Part shown: positions 1-14,150 of the stretch, piece by piece
Layout of the letters: every line of letters begins with the position of its first letter
Numbering within the stretch: position 1 is the stretch's first letter
Source of the DNA: Marchantia polymorpha subsp. ruderalis
Taxonomy: Eukaryota > Streptophyta > Marchantiopsida > Marchantiales > Marchantiaceae
Length of the DNA: 64,000 nucleotides
NCBI GenBank assembly: GCA_037833965.1
Contig: AP031357.1
Coordinates: 3,430,001-3,494,000, forward strand
Direction: 5' to 3'
The notes under the pieces: generated by a model
Told to the model about the DNA's origin: nothing
Database searches by the model: none
Seen by the model: only the letters and a program-made list of their open reading frames with translations
Translations under genes and position numbers: made by a program

Positions 1-1690
1 GTTTGCAATCAATTTTTTTGAATTTTTAACAAATACAAAACAAGTATATACATCAAACGGAATTGTTGTACATGGTTTGCCATCGCTTGGCAGTGGCAAA
101 CCATGTCAAATCCTCAAATCATAAAATATTGATTATAACATGTGTCATATTACATATAATTAAAATTAGATTAGATCATTTTTCTAAAAAATTAATATAT
201 TTTTTCAAATATTTTGAAATTCTAAATTGATTTTTTTTTATTTGAAATTTTTTGGTAAAATTTCAATGATTTTGTTTGAAATGAAATAATAGTTGTGAGA
301 AAATATTCAAATTTTAAAAAAATGTACATGGGCATTAATAAATTTAAGTCAATTTATAATTGATTCTATTACTAGCTTATTTAATTTGAGCATTTTTTAC
401 ATTTCTTAAATCATTAGAATATGAAATGAAACCAAAATTAAAATATTTGAATGAATATATTTTATGGCTAGTCAATATTTGAGTGAGAATTTAAATAAAT
501 AATTTTTTAAATAATATTTGAATTAAAATTATAAATATATTTTTAATTAAAATCAATACGATTTTTCTGAATTGGATTTGAATGAAGCAATTGTAAATTA
601 CACATTAGAAAAAAAATCCATCACTGATTTGATATCATGTATGTGAGTAGAATTTTTTAATGATTTTTTAAAATATTTTTTCCACTATTGTGTTGAATAT
701 ATCTTTCTCCAATCAATTGATTTCAAAATCTTGATAACAATTTTTTATCTTCAAATCAAATGCAAAGATGTAATTTTGGTAACATATGATTATATAATCA
801 ATACTTAGAATTAATGTCATTAAGCTGATTTTTCACTTTAGATTAATTTTATTCATAAATACAATGAATGACAAAATTTTTTAATTCCATGCATAATAAT
901 TACAATATATAGAATTAGACTTCAAGATTGAATCTGATTAAAAAATTTATTATTATACTAAATATTCATACTTTTATAATTGCTTTCAGTGCATACTATC
1001 ATCAATTAATTTGGAAATTATCACATAATTTCATCTTAATGTAATTATACTAGTGATTGAATATAAAAAAATTACATAAAAACAGATTTAGCATTTTATC
1101 AACTAAGTAATTTTCAGATAGTCTGTATATTAAAATTAAGCACAGTATGTGCTGATATGTATACTTATTAGTATTCAGCTGTGAAAATTATGTTATAATT
1201 ATCTAATAAATGAAATTAATGTTTAAAAAAATATATAGAACTCAGTGATATTCATAATGTCATGGATTCTAAACAATAAATGATTTATACTATAAACTTA
1301 TTTCTTAATGTAGTCTTTGAGTAAGTTATAAAGTCAAGAACATGTTTCATATTATTTAGTTGCAATGCTACTTTGATTATATTTCATAATCTTTCAAAAG
1401 AGATTTTGAAATGATGAAGTTGACCAGAAAAAAAGGACGACAAAATAGTTGTCAATTGCCAAAAAGTTCACCAATCTCGTCCGGCAAGATCATGGTTTTG
1501 TAATCTAGTTACAGTGAAACCTTTCTTCTTTTCTAAGTTGGTGCAATGATTTCTGCACTTACAAATTTAGCCCTGGGTCAAGGGAGTAAATGGAATAGTA
1601 GTATTAATAGGACAAAGCTCAAGTCAGCAGACTTGCATGCGTGACATGACAGGTTTGTTGCAATCTTGTCGATTGGCTAATGTTGCGATG
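1..1690. other. AT-rich intergenic DNA
   Basis: Very AT-rich, with many short poly-A and poly-T runs and stop codons in all frames. I see no gene. The only structure noted is a short inverted repeat at 71-105, with 12-bp perfect arms and an 11-base loop. This may be repeat-derived spacer, but no element family is recognisable. Confidence 0.6.
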
Positions 1691-1939
1691 AAATGAACAC
1701 CTATTTCTGACTCCCGTCGAACCCCCTCAACGATAGAACTCCAATTTTACCATGCACCTTCTTCTTCTTCTTCTTCTTTGGTTTTTGGCCTGAATAATTT
1801 AGAATCTCGTGAGCACGTACGCCTTTCATCTTCTCCCTTGCACCCCTTTGTTTCTTGTTATGTACGCTGATTGCATTCGGATTTGGCTGTGCATTTCTCG
1901 TTAAGAGTATATCATATGAAGTAACGAAGGACACGACCT

Positions 1940-2220
1940 TGAGGAAAAGAGAATACGTTAAGAGTTTGTTCTGCGGCATAAAGAGATCCATCAATATCTG
2001 TCAAAGTTACAAAACGCTGGAACATTAGAATGACGACGGGCGATTCAGAACTTATCTTTTCTAGTGCCACTTCGAAGTAGGCTCCCGCACTCCTTTGGTC
2101 CAATTCCAATTCCAAGGATATTGCCCCATATGAAACCCTAAACTTGACCATTCCTTCGGAACTTAGCCTCATTTCTCGAGGAAATGAGTAACAATCTAGT
2201 TTGCAGATGCCTTTCTTCAT
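1940..2220 (-). other. possible unrecognised coding exon
   Basis: An open stretch on the minus strand reads like real protein rather than chance: mixed hydrophobic and charged residues, including VKFRVSYGAISLELELDQ and YFEVALEKISSESPVVILM. A reasonable splice donor (CAAG|GTCGTG) follows the FSFPQ codons near 1940. I do not recognise the family. Further exons were not found with confidence. A separate open stretch at 1701-1861 contains a run of lysine codons from a GAA repeat and could be either a second exon or noise. It could be a fragment of a gene, a pseudogene or an unusually protein-like spacer. Confidence 0.25.
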
Positions 2221-5170
2221 GCGATATGTTTGACAAACTTTATTTTAGAGAGAGAAAACCAAGTAAGACAGCGAGATGGATGCGAAGACCAACATAGTTT
2301 CTGTAAGGAAGGCGTACCTCGCAACCCGCTCATTCAATTCTGACTAATTTCTTTTCTCTTTTTGTTCACCACGGACAGTTTTTATCATTTTTACTCTAGA
2401 CCCATGAGTCCAACATGTTCAAACCTGGAGTCAGAGCAACATCGTCCCGTAAATACCTTCTGCCTTCCGTCTTGGGCTATCAAGTTCCTCTTTGATTCCT
2501 ATACCTTTCAATCTTAACTAGTCGTCTGAATGTCTTATTCGTTTCAAAGTGTTCTTTTTACGTCTTAATTTTGAAAAATAGGAAGAAACTAAAAGAGGGG
2601 TTTTCTTCTCATCGAGAATTCATGGTTTTTAGGTGTAATGATAGGTACATGAAGGTCAATGCTTGGACGTTCTCGAAGCATGTGAAGATCTTAATTTTCT
2701 TCTATGTCGAAAAACCCTACGCTGTATACTGAAAATCACATTATTTGACATGACGGGTATCGCTCTCACTTTAGTAAGAATCAGAGGGAAAGCAGCTAAT
2801 CATAAGGGTGGGAGACTTGGGAGGTTCATTTCCACATATCAAGCCCTACCATCTCTGAAGACTTGCCTTCCATCGACAGTAACACAGGGCCTTAATCATT
2901 AATAAGCTACTGCAAGCTGTAGGCGACCTTGTCTTATATTGCCCTTCTCTGTCCGAGTAGTATGTAGTATCATGAAAGCTCGATTGTTACTTTGTTGACA
3001 ATACTAAAAGTCTATACTAGTTTCCCACATGGAGATTGAAACTGTGGTGAAGCCAGTCAGTACTAGTACGCTACAAGAATCCATAGTTTGGTTACATAGG
3101 TTCCTTTACACCTAATGTCCGTCGGAGTGTACTACACTCCTCAACCTCACCATCTAGATTCTGGTCGAATTGCCAGCAGCTGTCCATATAGACTGAAATA
3201 CTTGTATATAGAGAACTGGAATGTTGCATGTCAGCAGCAGATCTTGAAGGAATGATGATAAGGGTGGGAATATAGTAGAAAATAATAGAGTAGAGGAATT
3301 TTGTGACAACATTAGTTTCTTGTGAAGTTCTCAATAAAAAGTAAATCAATCCACATGTAAACTTATTTCATCACATTACTTCGTAGCTGAAGAATATCGC
3401 GCGTAATTCTGCTGCCTAGGAAATGGTTGGGTGGTCAATGTCCTGATGACTATGACATTGAAGCCTTGAAATTTGAGATAGATGTAAAGATATGCACTCC
3501 ACACGGAATCCATGATTGGTCGAACAATAAAGTGGTGTTGGATTCATTAGATTGTAAGATGTCAGAATTTCACCTTTGATAGGAGATTGGAAAACTGGAT
3601 GTGTAAGAAAATGGGATGAGATATAAGTAGAAGACATGGATTAATAACAACTATGCCCATCAAATGTAAACCTCAGCGTTAGGATGACAACTAGAAACTA
3701 TGATGTAATGGATTGTCCTGTTAAAGCATCATAAAACTAACTAGCACAGAGCAACATAGCAAATTGATATACACAGAGCCTATCTAAAAATACGCGTGAT
3801 TCGTGAATCTCATGCTAGGTAAACGAGACGATAAAGTCTTTTATGAAAATCTATAAATATCCAATGTCATCTGTGACTTGCATTTATATATATATATATA
3901 CTGGTAGCAGATTTTATAATTCAACTTTAACTAGGATTAAGTAAAAATTACAGATCAATGAAAAAAAAACTGTTTGTTAATTGAATAAAAAATTGACAAA
4001 TAAAAAACAACACAATTAGCAAACATATATAAAATCAAATCTCCATATAAAGAATTTATATTTTCCATGTATGATCCACGAAAACAACGAGATATTTGTT
4101 AAAAATCTATAAGATATTCCCTGCGAGATCTTCCTCTTATTTTTAAATTGAATACCAAAAACTCTAATTCAACCTTCACTAATATTAAGTTTAAACCCAG
4201 CCTTAACTTATCACAAAATGAATCAAGATAATTCACATAATCATAACTGCTCAAAATCTAAACATTGTTGGCCGAGAGTGTAAAGTAAAGATCAAAACCT
4301 GACCATAGCGGAATACCTAGTGACTTCATGGAAAGCGGGATGAGTAATAACAAAGGACTGTAACAAAAGTTGAAGAACACAACATCAATTCAGGGGAGGA
4401 GAAGAGAGGACTCGAGGATGACTTTGTCTCAACTCCCTGATCGCCAACTCATTCTTGTAAGGGTCAACATAAAAACTACAGAGAAGTAAACACTAATATT
4501 CTAGAACACACTCATGAGGCCTCACGAGTGAAGACTACTATATTAGTACAGAAAAAGAGTTTACATAACTAAAGAAATAATCTGGTGCAAGGTACAAAAC
4601 ACCGCTTAGTGTGAAATGATTGTTTGAGTGCTTAAACCTTCAAAATTCATAATTCACACTTTGAACTCATCACAAAGCTAACAAAAGAGTTGACAGCAAT
4701 TCTCAACTTCTTTTCAACATTCATCGCGTTGGTTTCCAATATTTGATTGATAATATTCAGAAACTCATATACGGTAGTAGGTGAGTATTATTGTCTCGCA
4801 TAGCTTACGCAATCAGCAGATGTCGCTTGATATTTACATGAAACTCTACACAAAACTTACGGCTTCATCAATAATTCCAGCTGACATATATATACATCCT
4901 CACTTTGACAGAAACCACAAAGGCTCACTTAAAATACTACGTGTAAGTGTAAGTGTAAGTACTACGTGATTTCAATCCCAACCGTCTGGTCATTGTGCTT
5001 GATGGATATTTGCGTGAATTATCTTTACTAAAGAAGCATTCGCTATCTAACTGTACACTCAAACCCCTGACATCAGTTCTCGCAGTCTCTTGATCACTAA
5101 GAGAAGGATGGAGCAGACCATTGTAAAGTACCACCCATCCTAATCTGCAAATACGGCTTCTTGCACTGCT
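2221..5170. other. intergenic DNA without a supported gene
   Basis: Moderately AT-rich. Short open frames occur on both strands but none has a family match or a convincing splice pattern. A short TA run lies at about 3886-3900. An open stretch at 2663-2902 (+) was considered and left out because it starts with TTG and matches nothing known. Confidence 0.5.
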
Positions 5171-5176
5171 GGATAC

Positions 5177-5978
5177 TTAGTTTCCAACACCATGGGGCTT
5201 CTCGAAAGTATTTGAATCACGGAATTCTTGGACTCTGTACTGGATAGTTTCAGCCATATGAGGCTGCACGAACATGTGGGTATCATCAAGTATTTCGAGA
5301 ATAAACTTTTGGGCATTGGGCATGCTGTTGTTTAGATTGATAATGAACTGCGCCATCGGTATGTCACTGCATACAAAAACAAGACCAGCCTTCACTCAGC
5401 TTACGGAAGGGTAATTGAAATGTAGTTTACACTCAGCTTTAGATCTTCATGTGGGGAAAAACGATTTCATCCACTTGAACGTGACAAATTTACTACACTG
5501 GATGAGAAAAGGATGAGACCAAGCTGTGGACAATGTAAGAGGACCTGCGGCTACAGAATTATTCTATTTGATCATCTTAGCTTCTCAATGACAACAACAA
5601 ACTACAAATTACGCTCGAATGTATCGACTTGCAAAATACAACATTAAGATGAGACTGTCTGCTTCATGGATAAGAACTGCATCGACAGCGAGGGATATAT
5701 CCTGATGTGAAATCTTCGCCAAACATTTGAATGAACAAGATAGGGAGCAAACGATCTCTAATCATTCCACATTTTGAAACCTCAATTGCATCAATCGCAA
5801 CTCAGAGCTCATTTGCGCTCCCTGTAAAAGACAGGCAATAGCAGAATAGATCTCACTACTCCGTCAACGACTCTACCGTCTTGAGAAGTGAAGCTAGCCC
5901 CGAAAACAAAATAGAATTACAAGGAAAACGAAAAAAAAAGTACCAGCTGATCAGCAAGCCCTTGACAGCTTCCACCAT
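5177..5978 (-). CDS. TFIIH subunit TFB5 (GTF2H5/TTDA family), two exons
   Basis: This is the smallest core subunit of TFIIH, acting in the nucleus in transcription initiation and nucleotide excision repair, where it stabilises the complex with p52/TFB2. Exon 1 is 5944-5978 and encodes only MVEAVKGLLIS plus two bases of a Cys codon. The donor is TG|GTACTT. A 577-base intron follows. Exon 2 is 5177-5366, after a GTATGCAG acceptor. The joined frame is 74 codons, close to the roughly 70 residues usual for the family. Exon 2 carries the family core: DIPMAQFIINLNNS, KFILEILDDTHMFVQPH and EFRDSNTFEKP, close to plant TFB5. The exon 2 frame stays open upstream of the acceptor, so a naive call would start at 5395 with wrong N-terminal residues. 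The split Cys codon and matching phase support the spliced model. No regulatory element was identified. Confidence 0.9.
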
Positions 5979-8900
5979 CTTGCCTCGTGTTCTATTCCGC
6001 TCTCAAATTTCAAATTCGAGGAGTACTCAGGACTTGATTATAGCTCAATTCGCTGTCACTGAGACTGCGATTTGATTACAACCTGAAAATATGATCGTCG
6101 GCTCGATCAGGGCACAAGTGCAATCGGGAGAGCTAGGTTAACGAACAAGTCAGGACTTCGAAGAAACGAGCCGCTTCGTGCAAAATAAATACAATTGGGC
6201 AACTCCAACGACTTACCCAATTTAGTTACTACTGAGACTAGCCGATCCCCGACATGCAAATAAAATAAAAATATCACTTTTATATTGTCTACTGAATTGT
6301 TCTCACGCTCCAAGTGCAATTAGTTGTTCAATGTTCCTTCTAATTTGCATACGTGATCAGATACACCGATCTTAGTTTGTACTACTTGTAATGACGGTTT
6401 TTATCAGCTAAACCGCACGTTTCCCATTTTCAGAAAGTCTTGCAAAATAAAACCGACTCTGAAAAAAATATTTAAACATCAAATTAATAAAAATATATTA
6501 CATTTTTTTTCACACAAATATGAGAGTCTTACATGTTTGATGCCAAGTCATATCCGAATTTGTTCAAAACTATGTCTTGACAAGTATACGTATATTCAAT
6601 ACGAAATTTCGTTTTCTCCAAATAAAATTTTTTACATTATTATATGTATATATTCTAAAAATAACTTACAATCTCATATATAATATTAAAAAAATTAATA
6701 GAATAAAAAAATCATCACGATTCACGAGAAGACTTAAAATTATTTTTTAACACAAAAATTATTGAGAACTATACTGATTCAAATTTAATTTTAACATTTT
6801 TAACTGCACATAATATTTATTTGGGATATATATATATATATATATATATATTCCTTCATGTTTTGATCACAATGTATTGCATTTAACTCTAACTTAATAT
6901 ATGAAAGTTACTCAGCCAACAGATTATTCATAAAACTATAATAGATTTTTTTATGGTTAAAGATTTAATTCAGATAAAAAGGGCACATTTTGGAGAGAAT
7001 CATTCATACCATTTTTAACATTTACAATTGGTTATTTATTATATCATTTTTTGACTCTGAATTGATATTTAAATATATTTTTATGGTTCTATATTATTAA
7101 ACTCTTCTGTCTTTAAATTTACTTAAAAATAATTAAAATTATATATTTAATCATATTTCATTTATTTCATCTGACATTCATAATTGAAGAGTGAGGACTA
7201 ACGTGCTAAGGCCAGAATAGCCCTAAATGTTAAGCGCCCTGGTCTCCAATCTCCGCATGTTGTGTGCGCATTTGTTAGGAAAGAATAAGCTTTCATTCAA
7301 TGCAACATGAATGATAATTCATGTATGTAAAACATATAATCATTTGATGAATATTGTTTATGAAAATTTAATTTAAGAACAAATGATATAAAACATAGAA
7401 AGTCTATGTCGTTACAAGAATGATTGGAACTTCAATCATGTTCTACTTTTAGATACTTTACAATAGTTTCAGATTATTGTATAAATGATATGTATTATTC
7501 TTAGTCGTATATATTATATATACTTGCATTCATCACAATATTTATATCACGTGAACATTGTTGTTTAAACTAGATTGGAATGATCAGAATGGCATTCCAA
7601 TCTAGGTTGTATTTTTTGGCATGGAAAATGTCATGTATAACCATATAGATATATTTTTCTTTCGAAATGACGTTGAGATTAAAAGAATTAAATTTGCATG
7701 CATTTCAAGAAAGCTGATGAAACTTTAGCAAGATTCAATCCATCCTTATTACTTGAAGTTGAGATTTGAGTTGTTAAATGTGTATTATAGTTGCATCAAT
7801 TCTTCTTGTTTAGAGCATTCAAAGAGGAGTATGATTAAAGAATCATAATATATAAATTTTGATAGAATTTAAAAGATTTGTTCAAAATTACCTAGATATA
7901 GCTCTTGTCGATTATGTATTGCTTGAAGATTATTTAAATACTCTAATTTAGAATCTACTCAGATTTTCAGTCTCTACTTGATAATTAGTATGCGCAAGTA
8001 TAGTCTCTATTGCCAAACCTCTTACTTTTGATGTGCATCATTATTTCTTTACATGCATTTTCATCATTGTTGCAATTCATCATTCGTTTTGAAATGCAAG
8101 TATGAGGTAGAGAAGCGATGTAATCAGTTTCTCTAGATATAATATTATGATTAAATAGAAAAATTTTCAATTCAGACATGAGTCAATACATTGATGTATT
8201 TGACCATTTCGTAGAAATTTTTCTATAATTATATATGCAAGCTTAAGAATATTGGACAAGAAAGTTTAAATTGCAAGATATTGAACAATAAAAAATTTTA
8301 TCTAATTTTTTTTGATATTTTGAATAAAATATTGGATCTACATACCTTTTATATCTTTGAAAAAATATGGAAAAAATTCAATTGTGATAATATGAGAGTT
8401 TAATTTCATTCTTTAGCCTTTTTTTTATCCATGCACAACTGAATAATATCTTTCCTTGATTTTTTTTCAAAGAGAAAAATATTTTTTAAGATCATTAGCA
8501 AATAGAATTGCAATTGCTAAAAAATATTCAAATAGCTGTAAAAAATAAAATTCAATCTTACACGATGGATGAATTAGAATGCAATGTGCCCAAATGAGTA
8601 ACATATAGGAAGGAAAATTTAGCATGGGCAAGGTAACTGGTTACAGATTAAGTGAGTAAATTAAAGCTTTCTTTCCAACCTCTGCTCGAGTATGATAGTT
8701 GTGACAAGATCATCTTGCACAAATACACAAACCTGTGCATGCACTCTTCAATGAGCAAAATGGCCTACTCCAAAACACTTTCACTTTTCTAGTCACAATG
8801 CTCGCACAACGAATTGACGAGAATTATTTTTTTGACCGAGTTGACTCTTTTTCCGGGTCAGAAGGCATAAAGAGAGCGTGAACTGCGAATTACTACAGCA

Positions 8901-10880
8901 ATAAAAAAGGAATATTGTTTCAGGATGTGAATTGATGCGAAAATGAGATAAGACGAGATCGGACTACTAGAACTGTCATGTATGGGAATAAAAGACGTAA
9001 AAAAATGTAAAGAAAAATTGTAAAAATTCCTACACTCCTGGTCGCTCTCCTTCGTAGTTAAGGCTGAAGCTCTTTTGGAGCAGCAGTTTACAACCGATCT
9101 TGATATGCGTTTTACCCCATATTCCTGATAAGCTGGCAGTAGTTTCTTTTCTCCTGTAATTCAAACGCTTAATAAGTTTTGGATTGTACCGATTCTGTCA
9201 GAAAAAGTTCGTAGATTCCAGATTGCTTCATGACGCTCACTTATAGCGCGGAGAAAATAAATAGTAACAGAAATCAATAATTTATATTGGTGAGTGAGTT
9301 TCACTATCCCCTCGTGCAAATTCCTGTGAGATGTGGGTTGCATGTCTCATGTCAATTTGCAAAAGTCTTCAAAGTTGTGAGTGTTAGACCCAGAGCTCCA
9401 ATGAAGCGGATAGATAATGATATAGAATACCTCGCAATCAGTTGACGATTCTAGAATATATTCAATGGGAAAGAGCATTAAGAATACGAAGAAAGCGCAA
9501 GTTGGAGGGAGATTTTGAATTAGTCTTGGTTTATAACTCTGTTTTCCTATTAATTTAGAGGGATCAAATTAAAATTGCAGATGAAATGGTTGTCTGAGAT
9601 GGATTAAAACATAGGTATAGATGGGCTAGTCCCTAATGACAAGAAAACGAAAATTATGCCATGATGCATCTTGAATTTCCAAACTATCTAGACTAACCCC
9701 CAAAATAACCACATGAAAATCATAGTCACAAAGTATAGGTTTTCTTAATGTCTCTCGGAAACATCTTCAAATCTTAGACTAAAAACATAATATGAAGTGA
9801 GCTTTCTGCACTGTCACATATTAAAAATTTCGGTCATTGCCCCTCACTTACTGCTAATTTAGGAATATGGATAATCAAAAAAAATTTCTAAAGCAAATTT
9901 TTGTGTAGAAAGATAATCAGAATGTAAGGAAACTTAACATGATATTCCAAACCTAATACGTATTTGCCCTAACTGAAGTCGTATGAATATTATAAGAATA
10001 CTCTTTCTTTCATGTGAGAGATTCATTCAAATTTTTAACGATATCATTGATAATTACACTCTTCATTTCCAATGGAAAAAAGTATATCAATCTATTTTGC
10101 ATCTAAGGTAGTACAATTAGCCATTCATACAGTCATTTATCTAATATAACGAAGATAAAAACGGATTATTTAGACCAAGTTGAAAATCTATTGCAAAAGT
10201 AAAGGTACATGGTAATAGGAAAGTCGTGATGCATGATCAAGTTACAAGCATGCATTTTGTTGAAACAAGAATTCAGGAGAAGCCCAAGAATACGGATCAG
10301 ATTCACTAAAAACAGTGTAGCACATGCAAGAACTATAAGTTTATCAAGCTAAAATGTATCCTTTATTCTGAGCAAAAAGGAAAATCATTTATATGTTGAT
10401 GATTTGTGGGAAAAAAAGCTCATGTATCGCATGCAATATTAAACATTTGAGAAAAATGAACCGGTCTATGTTTCTCGTATACATCTTAAAGATTGGTTGG
10501 TAAAAAATCACACTTTCTGAAGATTAAAACTTAGATTGCGTTACTAGCCATAATGCTTTAGATGTAATCTTTTTCATAGTCAACACATATATTGCTCAAC
10601 TAGATTCTAGAATGTAGTATCTTTTTTTATATATCAGGTCTCTATAACATTCGAAAGGTATAAGTTCATTTGATGTCATTGAAGATTTTCATGATACTCT
10701 TATCAAATCAATGCATCTCAAGAAGCTATTGTTTGATGTAGGTTTAAGGGTTGACAATCAATATTGTAAACCATTACACATGTGGAGCTCCCAGGAATGA
10801 AATCTACATGCAAGAATATTAAACCTATACAGTATATACCTTCTATTGAGTAGCTTTTTTTTGGCCACACGATATCATCA
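5979..10880. other. AT-rich intergenic DNA
   Basis: A long AT-rich stretch with a (TA)n run at about 6827-6851 and many homopolymer runs. I see no gene, RNA gene or recognisable mobile element in it. Confidence 0.55.
6827..6851. repeat. TA dinucleotide microsatellite
   Basis: An uninterrupted run of alternating T and A in AT-rich spacer. Confidence 0.85.
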
Positions 10881-10889
10881 TACAAAACT

Positions 10890-13800
10890 ATAAATGGTAA
10901 ATCTTAATAGATCAAAACCCAGGGACCCAAATGGTCAAAAGGCTGAAAAACACAATACAAGCCACAACCACAAACAAAGTAAAAGATCCGTATTTGTATG
11001 TAAGACAAAGCTCAGGATAAACGTCCAAAAAATACCACTACTCACATTGTACCATGACTCTACGTGTAGAATGTGTGCTTGGGCTATGCTTTGTGCATTG
11101 TCCGTTCGATATGAAACAAACAACGTGACATGGCCACAACATTTGTCGAAATAGTTCTATTAGGATTTGTTGCAAATAGGTATCCTCCAAAAAAATCTCT
11201 TCGTTGAGAAACAATAATAGATGATAAATCAATTGAGGAGTAATGTTGATAGAAGTAGAGAGAATGCAAATTGTCAGAAGAATCAAGACGAATGAGTTTC
11301 AGAAAAGATCCACAACCTCTCTATGGATGCATGTCACACAACTAAATGCAAAAACAAATGTTTTCAAGACAATTTAATCGAAATAGATACTTTATAGTGC
11401 TCCAATGCCGCCACTATACACCCTCACAAACGCTTGGTGTGAGCACTTAGATCTATGTGCACAAGATTTTTTCCTGGAGTGGGAACTATGATTCAGGAAC
11501 ATGATATGACCAACACTTCGCAGCAATAACTAACATATAACGATTTTTCATGGTAAGCAGTCTAGTCAGTAATACATGATTGATCAACAACCTTTGCATT
11601 TCCATAAATAACTATCGGAAAATAGATGGATCATATGACAAAGAAATATCTGAGATGCTGATGTCTTACAATAATTTCGCTTGATCATTTGATATCAACC
11701 TTTATTCGTACGGGAAGAGTTTTTGATGGTTTGCAAGTGAAAAGCCTCATAAGCCCCGGTTTCTGAGTATTGTTGGGCTGTAAAGGCCGCTGATTCATTC
11801 AGTCTGACAGGTTGCTCGCCGTGAGATCTAGCTCGTGCTGGAATGCTTGGAGGAGAAAGGATTCATGGGGTCCCAAGTAATGAGCAGAGGTGGCGTAAAC
11901 GTGAGAATATTGTCGTCCCCACGTCCAGACCTCATGATAGATCTCAAAAAATCTCCGATTATGCTCGCAGCAATTAATTTCTCTTCACAAGTGGTTGGAA
12001 GTCCACAGTCCATCCGAGTGTTATTCTAGTGAACGATCTCTGTACTTATTATGGATGTCATGCCCTGTCAGTCATTAGCATGGACATGGCGAGAACACCT
12101 CTAATTCGAAAATTCGACTCGTCTTCATAAGGATCTGGAGTTCTCTGCGTCTGATTATAATCTCTCTCATATTCCAGATTTCATCCCATAAGAACGTCGG
12201 ACACCTCTAAATATCAGAACATGTACAGGAGAACATGAAGATCAAAATCGTGCAAAATCTCCAGAAAGAAAGTGGTCCTTGTATGGACTACTGATTTGAA
12301 CGCTTATCTGGTTTGCGTCATGACGATAGTTCTGTTACAACGGTACAGTCTTCTCAGACTCGCAGTGAGTCAGTGTACTGTACTGGTTCTTGCTGACCTT
12401 CCTCAAAGGCTGTTAGCTTTCAGTCGTTGACTTCGGAATGCCCTTATGATGACTCGAAACAGAACTGAACCCTTTGACCCCATGGGCTCGAGTTGTCATC
12501 AGTTCTTTGTCAGTTATCCCCCCGCCGAGAGTACAAGGTCAACGTGTGTCAGCACAAGGTCTTCAAAGTTCAAAGGCAGGTCCCACCTCGTTCGTCCCTA
12601 TCAGTTCTCTACGTCTGGACTGTATCTCGCCATTCCATCGCCTCGCTGGACAATCCGGCTGAGCTGGAAAAGCCTCTGATGCCGAGGGCTGGAGAACTCT
12701 AAAACACGAATAATTTATCTCCGCCATGGGCTTGCCATCAGTGGCAATGATGCTACGATCTCTGGAAAAAAACTCTACATCTGCATCTCAGAAAGACCAA
12801 GAGGTAAATCGCTCGAGCTGCGAGCACATGGACTGGTTGGAGATTGCAGTACGAGCAGAGAAGCACTCTTCATTTCAGCCTGAAATGCTCTCGTCTTTAA
12901 TGACAGAACTTTTTAAGACGACACGAGTCATCGTAGTCCTACCAAGTTCCCTGTAGGGTGATAAGAGTCAAACATGGTCTTGCCAGTGGACGATATAATA
13001 CTCATGTCTGTACTGAGGCCGGACATTCTCATTAGCCTGAATGATCAAATGAGCAAGTGGGAGATGTAGGGAGTTTTAGAATGCGAAATTTGGCGCGGAT
13101 CGCGCCAAATTTCGCATACAGAATCATTATGGAATTAGAAGCTGACTCAAGCACAAAGACAGTGTTGATTGGCATCGGAGATTTCGAACAATGCGGCAGC
13201 GATCCCAGTTCACGAGAAGTCATCTGATAAGGACAACCCGTATCTTGAAGGGGAGATGTAGGCAGATATCTCTTATCTCTCTTGACGCGAGGAGAAACCA
13301 TTGGTACTTTTTATTCAGGGGGAAATATTGAAGGAACGTATTGCAAGCGTTTGTACCAGTCAAGAACTGCAGCTAGTTTTTGCCTTGTATTATCGCAGTT
13401 CAAGAAAAAGGGCTGCTTTGGACAAGGCGTAATCTGGTGTCTTATGCATGAAAATTTTGGAAACTATGGGGTTTAGTCAACGTCATAAGAAATATACGCC
13501 TAGAGCAGTTATTTGGCTTGAACTTGTGATTGTAGGCTGCCAAAAAATTTACCTTCTCATTAAAAAGTTTATTGCTATGGTGTTTCAATTTCGACCATTG
13601 TCCAGCGTATGCTGGACCTATATGTGACGAAGCCTATTTTCTTCATGCTCGATGATCTCCTGAGTCTGAAAATTATATGTCGACTCTTGCTAGTTTGGGG
13701 CAAACATTCGTGTCTTCTGCTTACAAACGACAGGAATCTGACAAATCTGACTTTCGACGAGGCTGATATGGTTTTTGCCATCGTAATTCATGGAAATGAT

Positions 13801-14150
13801 CACTAATGTGAAGTTCTATCGACATCAAAGAGGCTGATCTCCTCCCCAGCAGGCCAACCGGTGGCTAGGCTTGCTTGGGACTTGGCTTGTCTAGGCGCCC
13901 TGGGTTGGGCCACGTTCAGCAAAGCCGTTTATTCAAGCAACACTAACCAAGACAAGTTTGTGGTGGATGGACGAGTCCGGTAACAACACTCTTCTTAGAC
14001 GGGCCTGCCATCGCAAAGAAACACGGGACTCGCCACAAACAAACCACTTTCTGAATACAACTCACATTAATTATCTCAGTTAAGAAATACTCAAAGTTGT
14101 CTCAGAACAATAAGTAGACTCGGAACGAAACCAATTACCTAGAGCACGTA
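10890..14150. other. intergenic DNA with scattered short open frames
   Basis: Base composition rises to mixed. Several short frames are open on both strands (for example 11835-12029, 12493-12702, 12726-12956 and 13609-13806, all +). None matches a family I know, and they do not join into a single splice model. This could be a decayed gene or element. The one clear structure is the palindrome at 13081-13117. Confidence 0.4.
13081..13117. promoter_or_regulatory. perfect palindrome holding two inverted E2F-like sites
   Basis: Two perfect 17-base arms flank a 3-base centre (GAT). Each arm contains TTTGGCGC, which fits the E2F/DP consensus TTTSSCGC: at 13089-13096 on the plus strand and, inverted, at 13102-13109. 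The sequence is directly visible. A role as an E2F target is inference, because no gene with a supported start lies close by. Confidence 0.4.

Noticed and set aside
5367..5395. Start of TFB5 at the ATG at 5395
   Set aside because: The residues before DIPMAQ do not fit the family, and a proper acceptor and upstream exon encoding MVEAVKGLLISC explain the true N-terminus.
13032..13301. An 89-codon minus-strand open frame
   Set aside because: It runs through the perfect palindrome and has no recognisable domain.
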